A stretch of 64,000 nt of DNA, from contig NZ_CP009286.1 in assembly GCF_000758685.1 (NCBI RefSeq), forward strand, positions 898,501 to 962,500, in the 5' to 3' direction. Shown here in pieces: positions 18,136 through 25,677 of the stretch. The position numbers and the translations under genes were made by a program. Source of the stretch: Paenibacillus stellifer. Its GTDB lineage: Bacteria; Bacillota; Bacilli; Paenibacillales; Paenibacillaceae. Position 1 is the stretch's first letter. Each line of letters starts with the position of its first letter. The notes below the pieces were generated by a model. That model worked only from the letters and a program-made list of their open reading frames with translations, had not been told where the DNA came from and made no database searches.

Positions 18136-18430
18136 GTCTTTCTTATTTTGCAGCATGGCATTGAAATCTTTGTAATGAGGCAGTTTTGAAATAGATTATA
18201 TTTATTTGGTTGATTGCTCAGCCCTCGCTATGCGCCCGTTTTAACCCATACTCGTTCCATATTCAATGACCTCCATTTGAAGTTATCAAACAGCCGCATG
18301 ATTATCATGAGGTATTATAGACTTTTGAGTGTTTCCTTCTCTTCATTAAATTGACCAACTTACCGTTATATAAAGTAATTTAAAAATACAATTTTAAGTT
18401 TCAAAATTCCGAATGATGGGGAAGAGGCCG

Positions 18431-21400
18431 ATGAAGAACCTATTGCGAAAATCGAAGATGATGATTGCCATTGTATTGATCCTTCAAATGGGTCTGGGAA
18501 ATTTCATGACGCCAACAACCTTCGCAGCCTCGGGTCCTGAGGTGTCCACAAATGCAGGTTCGGTTTCATTCGTGGCGGGAGATAACAGTGCCTCGACTCC
18601 GGTCGCTATCGACTCCGGTATAACGGTAACCGATGACAGCAGCACTACGCTTGCAAGCGCAACAGTAGCGATTACGGGCAATTTTCATGCTGGAGAAGAT
18701 GTGCTGATGTTCGTCAATGACGGGGCGACCATGGGGAATATTACGGCCAGTTATGATGCAGCCACTGGCGTGCTGACGCTGACGTCGGCGGGTGCATCAG
18801 CGACTTTAGCGCAGTGGCAAAGCGCGTTGAGATCGATTACTTATACGGATACAGCGATCACGCCGAATACGGCAACGCGTACGATTAGCTTCACCATAGT
18901 AGACGGCGCAGGTACTACAAGCAATACGGCAACGCGAACCGTAACGGTGGCGGATACGGACCAGACACCTATTGTAACAACGAGCGGCGGTTCGACTACC
19001 TACATAGCCGGCACAACGGGAGCCACATTGGACTCCGGGGTGACGATATCCGATCTGGATAACACAACGCTGGCAGGCGCGACCGTATCCATCTCGGGCG
19101 GCCTTCAACCCGGCGATACACTTAGCTATACCAATACTAGCTCGGTCCTATACGGCAACATTGTCGCAAGTTATAACTCAGGCACCGGTGTATTGACACT
19201 GACGTCCTCAGGCGCAACGGCCACCTTGGCGCAGTGGCAGAGTGCGTTGAGGGCGACTACGTTCTCGAGTCTGAGCGCCACGCCAGGGAACCGCATCATT
19301 AGCTACGCCGTGAGCGACGGTACGAAAACAAGCTCCGCTGCTGTAAAAACAGTGAATGTGATGAACGGACCTCCGAACTTGACCACGAGCGGCGGTTCAG
19401 CTTCATTTGTGGCGGGAGATAACATGATCTCGACTCCTGTCGTTATCGACTCCGGTATAACGGTGACCGATGGAAGCAGCGCTACGCTTGCAAGCGCAGT
19501 AGTGGCGATCACGGGCAACCTTCATTCGGGAGAAGATGTGCTGACTTTCACCAATGACGGTTCGACCATGGGCAATGTTACGGCTAGTTATAATGCACTC
19601 ACGGGTGTGCTGACGCTGACGTCGGCGGGTGCAACAGCGACTTTGGCGCAGTGGCAAAGCGCGTTGAGATCGATAACTTATACGGATACAGCGATCACGC
19701 CGAATACGGCAACGCGGATGATCAGCTTCACTGCGACTGACGGCGCAAGTAATACAAGCAATACGGCAACGCGAACCGTAACGGTGGCGGATACGGACCA
19801 GACACCGATCGTGACCACGAGCGGCGGTTCGGCTGACTATGTAGCCGGTACAACGGGAATCACATTGAATTCCGGCGTGAGCGTATCCGATCTGGATAAC
19901 ACAACGCTGGCAAGCGCGACAGTATCCATCTCGAACGGTCTTCAATTCGGAGATGTACTGGCTTTCACCAATGACGGAGCGACTATGGGCAATATTACGG
20001 CCAGTTATGATGCCGTCACTGGCGTACTGTCGCTGACGTCCTCAGGTGCAACAGCAACTTTGGCACAGTGGCAGAATGCGTTGAGGGCGATTACGTTCTC
20101 GAGCACGAGCACCACGCCAGTGAACCGCATCATTAGTTACACCGTAAGCGATGGAACGAAGATCAGCGCTGCTGCTACGCATATAGTAGAAGTGACTGTG
20201 ACCCTGCCTCCGAATCTGACCGTGAGCGGCGGTTCGGCTTCATTCGTGGCGGGAGATAACACATCCTCGACTCCGGTCGTTATCGACCCCGATATCACGG
20301 TAGCCGCTGGAAGCAGCATAACGCTGGCAAGCGCAGCAGTGGGGATCACAGGCAACTTCCGTGCTGGAGAAGATGTACTGATCTTCGCCAATGACGGAGC
20401 GACAATGGGGAATGTTGCGGCCAGTTATGATGCAGTCACAGGCGTGCTGACGCTGACGTCAGCAGGCGCAACAGCGACATTGGCGCAGTGGCAAAGCGCC
20501 TTGAGTTCGATTACTTATGCGAATACGGCTATCACACCGAATACGGCAACGCGTATAATCAGCTTCACTGTAATTGACGGTGCAGGCAATACAAGCAATA
20601 CAGCAGCGCGAGCAGTAACGGTGACGGCGACGAACCAGACACCAGTCGTGACCACGAGCGGCGGTTCAACACACTTCACATCGGGGGATAGCAGGACTTC
20701 GATTCCTGTCGTTATTGACAGCGGTCTGGCGATTACGGACCTGGATAATACAACTTTGGCAAGCGCAACGATTGCCATTACGGACCACTTCAATGCTGGA
20801 GAAGATGTCCTGGCATTCGCCAACGTCAGCGAGGCCACATACGGCAATATTACGGCCGGTTATTTGAGCGCCAGCGGCGTGCTGACGCTGACGTCAGCGG
20901 GCGCAGCGGCTACCTTGGAGCAGTGGCAAAACGCTCTGCAAGCAGTCACCTATAACAACACAGCCGTCACCCCGAATACGGCGACGCGCATGATTAGCTT
21001 CATCGTAAACGATGGCACGAATAACAGCCACAGTGCGATGAAGAGCATTACTTTGAAGTCATTAAGCAGCTTAAGCGCTAGTCCGAAAACATTAAGCATT
21101 CTGGCCGGACAAACGGCTTCCGTGGCCATTACGGCCATGTATTCAGACCTGTTCCAAGCAGATGTGACCTCATCGGTATCCTGGTCCGTTCAGAATCCCG
21201 CAATCGCCAGTATTTCCGGCGGGACGATTACAGGTCTCCAGGCAGGCAGCACTGTCGTTACGGCTGTCTACGGAACGAAATCGGCGGATATAAGCGTGAC
21301 GGTAAACGGATCTACAACTTCGGGGTCTGAATCGTCTCCGACCACTCCGACTCCAAGCGTTCCGAGCACTCCAACGCCTTCGGCTCAGGAGGTAAAGGCT

Positions 21401-22021
21401 TTTTACGATCTCGTTGATACCAATCGGCTCGCAGCTTATATTCAGGACGCATTGGCTGCCGGGAAATCGGCAACTTTCCAGGATGCGGCGTCCCACTGGG
21501 CTTCCAAAGATATTTCGACTGCTGCCAAGCTAGGCATAATCAACGGCTATCCAGACGGCAGTTTCAGACCGGATGCCTCGATTACGAGAGCTGAGTTCAG
21601 CACACTGGTCGTCAAAGCATTCGCCTTGCGCCTCGGAAACGGAACGAATGCGTTCCAGGATATCCAGACCTCCTGGGCACGAGAGTCTATTGAAATTCTT
21701 GCTTCCAATGGGGTCATCAACGGTTACTCCGATGGAACGTTCCGCGCAGATCGCAAGACTACACGCGCCGAGATGGTTGCGATGATCTCGAAGATCTTGA
21801 TATTACAAGAAAGCAAGTCTGGCGAAGCCAATATGTTCGTTGATGTTGCACCTCAGCATTGGGCTAACAAGATCATTGAAGAAGCCACAACGGCCGGAAT
21901 AATTCAAGGCAAGGGCCAGAACCGGTTCGAACCGGACGCTAACCTTACGAGAGCGGAGGCCTTGACTGTTATAATGCGCGTGCTGAGGGAAGATCCAATC
22001 ATAAATAACTTGCTGGGTTAA
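18431..22021 (+). CDS. Large repetitive S-layer-homology surface protein
   Basis: A protein of about 1196 residues: a signal peptide ending near TTFAASG, then six ~100-residue beta-sandwich repeats. Each begins like TTSGGSASFVAGDN and contains TLASA and TASYN words and an ATLAQWQSALR segment. A Big_2-like domain follows (LSILAGQTASVAITAMYSDL), then a Thr/Pro/Ser linker and three SLH domains from about residue 1015 (ITRAEFSTLVVKAF, TTRAEMVAMISKI, LTRAEALTVIMRV). The SLH part should hold it on pyruvylated wall polymers while the repeats extend outward. The ATG at 18431 follows GGAAGAGG; a longer form from 18413 lacks a site. Confidence 0.82.
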   Translation: MKNLLRKSKMMIAIVLILQMGLGNFMTPTTFAASGPEVSTNAGSVSFVAGDNSASTPVAIDSGITVTDDSSTTLASATVAITGNFHAGEDVLMFVNDGATMGNITASYDAATGVLTLTSAGASATLAQWQSALRSITYTDTAITPNTATRTISFTIVDGAGTTSNTATRTVTVADTDQTPIVTTSGGSTTYIAGTTGATLDSGVTISDLDNTTLAGATVSISGGLQPGDTLSYTNTSSVLYGNIVASYNSGTGVLTLTSSGATATLAQWQSALRATTFSSLSATPGNRIISYAVSDGTKTSSAAVKTVNVMNGPPNLTTSGGSASFVAGDNMISTPVVIDSGITVTDGSSATLASAVVAITGNLHSGEDVLTFTNDGSTMGNVTASYNALTGVLTLTSAGATATLAQWQSALRSITYTDTAITPNTATRMISFTATDGASNTSNTATRTVTVADTDQTPIVTTSGGSADYVAGTTGITLNSGVSVSDLDNTTLASATVSISNGLQFGDVLAFTNDGATMGNITASYDAVTGVLSLTSSGATATLAQWQNALRAITFSSTSTTPVNRIISYTVSDGTKISAAATHIVEVTVTLPPNLTVSGGSASFVAGDNTSSTPVVIDPDITVAAGSSITLASAAVGITGNFRAGEDVLIFANDGATMGNVAASYDAVTGVLTLTSAGATATLAQWQSALSSITYANTAITPNTATRIISFTVIDGAGNTSNTAARAVTVTATNQTPVVTTSGGSTHFTSGDSRTSIPVVIDSGLAITDLDNTTLASATIAITDHFNAGEDVLAFANVSEATYGNITAGYLSASGVLTLTSAGAAATLEQWQNALQAVTYNNTAVTPNTATRMISFIVNDGTNNSHSAMKSITLKSLSSLSASPKTLSILAGQTASVAITAMYSDLFQADVTSSVSWSVQNPAIASISGGTITGLQAGSTVVTAVYGTKSADISVTVNGSTTSGSESSPTTPTPSVPSTPTPSAQEVKAFYDLVDTNRLAAYIQDALAAGKSATFQDAASHWASKDISTAAKLGIINGYPDGSFRPDASITRAEFSTLVVKAFALRLGNGTNAFQDIQTSWARESIEILASNGVINGYSDGTFRADRKTTRAEMVAMISKILILQESKSGEANMFVDVAPQHWANKIIEEATTAGIIQGKGQNRFEPDANLTRAEALTVIMRVLREDPIINNLLG
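18530..21060 (+). repeat. Tandem ~300-bp coding repeats, alternating A/B types
   Basis: Six in-frame units within the surface protein. Units 1, 3 and 5 share the FVAGDN..STPV opening; units 2 and 4 share the AGTTG opening; unit 6 is more divergent. Units 1 and 3 keep long stretches of the same DNA, for example around 18790-18870 and 19620-19700. This points to recent duplication of an A-B pair of about 840 bp. Confidence 0.8.
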
Positions 22022-22063
22022 AAATAAGATAGCTTCTGAACTTAGCAGGTGTAAGACAAAGAT

Positions 22064-22130
22064 ATGCTCCCCTTACGGCAGACAGGTGAAATAATCAAAA
22101 CCTGCTGCTGTGAGGGGAGCATTTATTTTT
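22064..22130 (+). terminator. Rho-independent terminator after the surface protein
   Basis: ATGCTCCCCT (22064-22073) pairs with AGGGGAGCAT (22113-22122), with inner CAG..CTG pairing, and is followed by TTATTTTT. Confidence 0.75.
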
Positions 22131-22263
22131 AAGCTCTCCGAAGAGAATATGATGGTCATGTTGGCGTCAAAGGCGCGGTCAAAAGATTTGGCATATCGAA
22201 ATCAGTGTTGGTAAAATGGGCGACGCCGGTATGAGACGTATCGAAGTAGTTCCGCAGTGAACG

Positions 22264-22476
22264 GAGAATATCACAAACGGCACGCTTGGCGATCGCTATT
22301 TGCTCTCGCTGTTCTCCTTTAATGGAGTAGAACTGGGGCAGTTGGCCGTCCTGGTAGTTCTGCTTCCGCTGCTGCTGTGGGCGGCGAGGTTCAAATCGTA
22401 TAAAAGGGTCAGCTTCGGCCTGTCGGCGGTCATCGGTCTGATTGGGCTGTATTGGTTCGTCACGCGGCTGTTCTGA
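22264..22476 (+). pseudogene. HupE/UreJ-like membrane protein, C-terminal fragment
   Basis: A frame of ~70 residues with no start site ends at 22476. It reads SLFSFNGVELGQLAVLVVLL, then a basic break, then a final hydrophobic helix ending FVTRLF. The FNxGVExGQL pattern is characteristic of the last helices of HupE/UreJ-family proteins. The N-terminal part is missing, and 22131-22263 shows nothing recognisable. It is followed directly by a terminator. Confidence 0.6.
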
Positions 22477-22489
22477 TTATCCATGTGCG

Positions 22490-22520
22490 CCTCGCTTCGC
22501 AAGAAGCGGGGTTTCTTTTT
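22490..22520 (+). terminator. Rho-independent terminator
   Basis: CCTCGCTTC / GAAGCGGGG stem around GCAA, then TTTCTTTTT. It insulates the following RNA-repair leader from upstream transcription. Confidence 0.75.
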
Positions 22521-22559
22521 GCGATCATCTAATTAATTACCCCGGAGGGACCTAGGTGA

Positions 22560-22627
22560 AATGGAAAACTTTATACCTGTCGTAATACTTTCGCCATGTT
22601 CGATCCGCTTGAAATGAGCGATTATAG
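22560..22627 (+). promoter_or_regulatory. RNA-repair leader element, copy A
   Basis: The first of three related ~70-base segments in the window. It shares 24 identical bases (22579-22602) with copy B at 38382-38405, a 14-base AATGGAAAACTTTA block with the same copy, and the core GTAATACTTT with copy C. An inverted TCGC..GCGA pair spans its second half. It ends 10 bases before the tRNA-like sequence at 22638 and lies upstream of the slipin-rtcB genes. Confidence 0.7.
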
Positions 22628-22637
22628 AACCTGTAAG

Positions 22638-22741
22638 ACGCACTGTGCAAGTTGGTAGACGCTGATGGCGTTCATCATACATCGGTTCTTATGCGGACGG
22701 TCGTAACGAGGCGGGGATATCGGTTTATCCCGCAGTGCCGT
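22638..22741 (+). ncRNA. tRNA-like (class II cloverleaf) RNA candidate
   Basis: The segment can be folded by eye into a complete cloverleaf of ~104 nt. Acceptor-like stem: ACGCACTG (22638-22645) with CAGTGCCGT (22733-22741, one bulge). D-arm: GTG/CGC stem with loop CAAGTTGGTAGA, the Leu-tRNA type with G18G19. Anticodon-like arm: TGATG (22663-22667) / CATCA (22673-22677). Long variable arm: TTATG / CGTAA (22689-22706). T-like arm: 22711-22733, GCGGGGATA with TATCCCGC. It lacks a normal seven-base anticodon loop and the TTCRA T-loop, so it should not decode. The position upstream of slipin-rtcB suggests an RNA partner or decoy of the repair system. Confidence 0.5.
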
Positions 22742-22817
22742 GCCTGTTAGGTTACGGTATCCTGTACGATCGGATCGGTAAGAATCCACTATTTGGGGTT
22801 CGATTCCCCAATCGCCT
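22709..22817 (+). ncRNA. Second tRNA-like segment with canonical T-arm
   Basis: TGGGG (22794-22798), loop TTCGATT and CCCCA (22806-22810) form a textbook tRNA T-arm, followed by a seven-base ATCGCCT. That 3' strand can pair with AGGCGGG at 22709-22715 (six of seven positions, one wobble). A GATA-TCGGTT-TATC D-like arm lies at 22716-22729. The middle is longer than in a normal tRNA and no clear anticodon arm is seen. Its 5' part overlaps the T-like arm of the first candidate, so the two folds are alternatives or the segments are rearranged tRNA pieces. Confidence 0.4.
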
Positions 22818-22897
22818 TGGGAGCGATTCTGGTAGAGCACTCGACTTTCAATCGAGCGAAAGTTGATCAAAAGACCAAAGGATAGAATCCCTGGCGG
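22812..22897 (+). ncRNA. Third tRNA-like segment with perfect anticodon arm
   Basis: CTCGA (22840-22844), loop CTTTCAA and TCGAG (22852-22856) form an exact 5-bp/7-nt anticodon arm with U33 and anticodon TTC (Glu). A D-loop-like CTGGTAGAGCA precedes it. The end strands TCGCC (22812-22816) and GGCGG can pair. The D-stem has only two pairs and the T-arm (AGGATAGAATCCCT) has lost the TTCRA loop, so a charged, translating tRNA is unlikely. Confidence 0.4.
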
Positions 22898-22989
22898 CTA
22901 TTTATGCGCACTGTAGGAAAAGGCTTTGCAATCCGTGGATACCGATGATGCGAAATTCCGGAGGCTTTTCTGGGATGGAAGAGGAAGAA

Positions 22990-23100
22990 GGGTAGCTGAA
23001 GCTGAGTTAACTTTCTGACTCGAATCTCCTTGGAAATTCCTGGCAGCCCGCTGATCTAAAACGCGATTCCGCCCAAACCGCAGAGGGATTCTAATTCCAA
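22990..23100 (+). other. Possible Leu-tRNA-like relic before slipin
   Basis: Words such as GAAATTCCTGGCAG, CGCTGATCTAAAACGC and GGGATTCTAATTCC appear in the order and spacing of the D-arm, anticodon region (TAA, Leu) and T-arm of a class II tRNA, but stem pairing is poor. From 22898 to 22989 nothing definite is seen. This may be a more decayed member of the same tRNA-like series. Confidence 0.25.
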
Positions 23101-23128
23101 TGGTGAAACAATGAGGGGGTTAACGATT

Positions 23129-23765
23129 ATGTTTAAAAAAATAACCATTCAAGCTGACCAGCGCGGTCTGCTCTTTCATAAAGGCAGCTATGTGAAAAAG
23201 CTCGCTCCGGGGACCTATCATTTTGTACCGTGGTCGCAAACGACTGTTGTGGTGTTGAATATCGCCAAGCCGTTCGCTGTTGAGGGCAAGGACTTACAGC
23301 TGTTCCTTCAGGATGAAGAGCTCATGCGGGAGCTCGATGTCGTACGGGTGCAAGATCATGAATACGTGCTGCATTACGAGGACGGCCAATTCGTGCAGCT
23401 GCTTAAGCCGGGCGTCTACGCCTACTGGAATATGCTGAAACAACATACCTTTTTGCATGCGGATATCAGACAGCCTGAATTGCCTGCTGAGATAGACCGT
23501 TCGATTGTACCGAAGCTTGCGGTCCATTTGCAGTCCTGCGAGATCGCGAGTTACGAAACCGGTTTTTTGTTCTATGATCATGTGCTGCAGCCTGCTGAAT
23601 ACCGCCAAGCTGATGGACGAGAATCAGACGCTGTTCCGCCTGAAGGAGCTGGAGTTCCTTGAGAAAATATGCGAGAAAATCGGCTCCATCTCGGTAACGG
23701 GCGGCGGAGATTTGCTGGAGCGGTTAAGCTCTTTGCTCGGTGAGAAGAAAGCGTCAGGCCAGTAA
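23129..23765 (+). pseudogene. Slipin (SPFH/Band 7) gene with large internal deletion
   Basis: The first ~150 residues (MFKKITIQADQRGLLFHKG onward) match the N-terminal part of the long slipins found beside RtcB. After YETGFLFYDHV the frame runs into unrelated residues, because the DNA jumps at about 23590. The real C-terminus (TAKLMDENQTLFRLKELEFL, then ISVTGGGDLLERL) follows in another frame to 23765. The whole central SPFH domain is lost. Slipins are membrane-associated scaffolds; in RNA-repair operons they lie next to rtcB, as here. The start at 23129 follows GAGGGGGT. Confidence 0.8.
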
Positions 23766-23822
23766 TGAACACCAATGGCTCTAAACTTAGAAAATATATT
23801 TATGTAGGAGTTGAACGACCTA

Positions 23823-25049
23823 ATGGCTTATCAAAATATAGATGGCGTGCGTGTCTGGGGCAATCCTGACAGCGGTGCGCTTGCTCAAGCGAGAACCTGT
23901 GCAGAAACCGGCAATGTGGTTCAAACACTGCTGATGGCGGATCATCATAAAGGGTACAGTCAGCCGATCGGCGGGGTTGTCGTGTATGACGGGCAAATCT
24001 CGCCTTCCGGCGTTGGCTATGATATTGCATGCGGAAATAAAGCAGTGAGAACCAGTCTGACTGCCGAAGACATAAAGCCAGGATTGGCGAAGATTATGGA
24101 TAAGATTGCCCGTAAAATCTCCTTCGGGGTGGGACGGGTCAATAAGGAGAAGGTCGATCATGACCTCTTCGATGATCCGGATTGGGCCGTTTACCAAGCG
24201 ATCGGCAAGCAGGAGCATGACAAGCTGAAAGCACTGGCGCAAAGCCAGCTCGGCACGGTCGGCAGCGGCAATCACTTCGTTGACCTGTTTGAAGAAGCGG
24301 GAACCGGCCGTTTGTGGATCGCGAATCATTTTGGAAGCCGGGGCTTCGGGCATAAGACGGCAAGCGGATTTATCAATCTGGCTGCCGGCAGAGAGTTCCT
24401 CGCGAACGCCCCCGGTGAGAAAATGGACCAGCCGCCTGTACTGCTTGATCTGAGCAGTGAGCTTGGCGACCTGTATTACAGAGCGATGAGGCTGGCCGGA
24501 CGTTATGCGTATGCCGGAAGGGATTACGTGATTCAGCAAGTATTAGCCATTCTGGGAATGGAAGCGGACCTTGAAGTGCATAACCATCATAACTATGCAT
24601 GGAAGGAGATACACAACGGGAAAGAAGTCGTTGTCGTTCGTAAAGGGGCGACCCCATCCGCGCCCGGTCAAGTTGGTTTTATCGGCGGCAGTATGGGGGA
24701 TATTTCCGTTATCGTTAAAGGGAAGGACAGTATAGAGAACAAGGAGTCTTACTACAGCACCGTTCATGGAGCGGGACGAATCATGAGCCGAACCCAGGCG
24801 GCAGGCAAAATGAATTGGAAAACCCGCACCCGCAGCGGCGGCCAAATCAGCACCGCACAAATGATGAATGCCGTTCGGAATTTCGGTGTTGAGCTGCGCG
24901 GCGCAGGGACGGACGAGAGTCCTTTTGTATACCGGAAGCTTCAGGAAGTGCTGGATGCACATGCGGAAACGATTGAGGTCATGCATGTGCTGAAGCCGAT
25001 TGGTGTATGCATGGCTGGAGCGGATGAGTTCGATCCGTATAAGGATTAG
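23823..25049 (+). CDS. rtcB: RNA-splicing/repair ligase RtcB
   Basis: A 408-residue GTP- and Mn-dependent RNA ligase that joins 2',3'-cyclic phosphate or 3'-phosphate ends to 5'-OH ends. The metal and active-site motifs are all visible: GVGYDIACGNKAVRT (Asp, Cys), GSGNHFVDL, NHFGSRGFGHK, HNHHNYAW, and the guanylylated-His region TVHGAGRIMSR near residue 320. It begins in the usual way, MAYQNIDGVRVWGNP. AGGAG lies 12 bases before the ATG, a little far; a TTG at 23811 is the alternative. It is one of only two clearly intact enzymes left in the RNA-repair island, and follows the broken slipin by 57 bases. Confidence 0.95.
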   Translation: MAYQNIDGVRVWGNPDSGALAQARTCAETGNVVQTLLMADHHKGYSQPIGGVVVYDGQISPSGVGYDIACGNKAVRTSLTAEDIKPGLAKIMDKIARKISFGVGRVNKEKVDHDLFDDPDWAVYQAIGKQEHDKLKALAQSQLGTVGSGNHFVDLFEEAGTGRLWIANHFGSRGFGHKTASGFINLAAGREFLANAPGEKMDQPPVLLDLSSELGDLYYRAMRLAGRYAYAGRDYVIQQVLAILGMEADLEVHNHHNYAWKEIHNGKEVVVVRKGATPSAPGQVGFIGGSMGDISVIVKGKDSIENKESYYSTVHGAGRIMSRTQAAGKMNWKTRTRSGGQISTAQMMNAVRNFGVELRGAGTDESPFVYRKLQEVLDAHAETIEVMHVLKPIGVCMAGADEFDPYKD

Positions 25050-25194
25050 TGGGGCTTCGGCAGTCCATTAAGCTTGTAGTTTTATCACGTGTGGTCTGTA
25101 AGAGATGATGTAAAAACTCTGACTCTTTGCAGACTGTGTCTTTCTAAGTTGCCGAGTTACCCCAAACCTAATAAATCTGTCCAAAGCATGTACA

Positions 25195-25224
25195 AGCCGT
25201 TTTCTTCGACGGCTTTTTCTTTTT
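25195..25224 (+). terminator. Rho-independent terminator after rtcB
   Basis: AGCCGT / ACGGCT stem with loop TTTCTTCG, then TTTTTCTTTTT. The rest of 25050-25328 shows no gene. Confidence 0.8.
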
Positions 25225-25328
25225 AAGGGGAGGTGACTTTTTCCACTCTGTCGAATTAACATAATAATTGTCATCGTTCTGAAAGCTGGTTCATAAACTC
25301 AAAATAATTATTTTTAGGAGTTTCATCT

Positions 25329-25652
25329 ATGCCCACTTATAACAAACTCGTCCGCGATAAAATTCCTGAGATCATACGAGGTTCCGGTAGAGATTGTGCT
25401 TTTACTACTTTAGATCAAGAATCCTATGTTGTTGAACTTAGAAAGAAGCTCCGAGAAGAGACAGAGGAGTATTTTCAAACCATGAACGACTCGGATGCAC
25501 TTGAAGAATTAGCGGATATGCTTGAACTTCTTTATGCTCTTGCTGAAGTACATAAGGGTTCGCCAGAGAAACTGGAAGAAGTTCGTGCCAAGAAAGCAGA
25601 AGAGCGCGGAGGGTTCACGGAAGCTGTCTTCCTTATAGAAGTTGGAGAATAA
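25329..25652 (+). CDS. MazG-like nucleoside triphosphate pyrophosphohydrolase
   Basis: A 107-residue all-helical protein starting YNKLVRDKIPEII, the opening of a widespread MazG/PRA-PH-like family. Metal-binding acidic residues are seen in LREETEEYF and LEELADMLELLYAL (E-x-x-E/D arrangement). It should hydrolyse a nucleotide triphosphate to monophosphate. TAGGAG precedes the ATG. It is 25 bases upstream of the McrB-like gene and so probably part of that operon; such enzymes recur next to restriction and defence genes. Confidence 0.8.
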   Translation: MPTYNKLVRDKIPEIIRGSGRDCAFTTLDQESYVVELRKKLREETEEYFQTMNDSDALEELADMLELLYALAEVHKGSPEKLEEVRAKKAEERGGFTEAVFLIEVGE

Positions 25653-25677
25653 ATCATTTTCGGGGGAGTAACATCAC

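Noticed and set aside
18530..21060. CRISPR-like repeat array
   Set aside because: Repeats are ~300 bp, in frame and coding; there are no short repeats with unique spacers here or elsewhere in the window.
22560..22627. Sigma-54 promoter (as in rtcBA of proteobacteria)
   Set aside because: The TGGCAC-N5-TTGC pattern is absent in all three copies.
22638..22897. Functional tRNA genes
   Set aside because: No segment combines a proper acceptor stem, D-arm, seven-base anticodon loop and TTCRA T-loop; they are listed as tRNA-like only.
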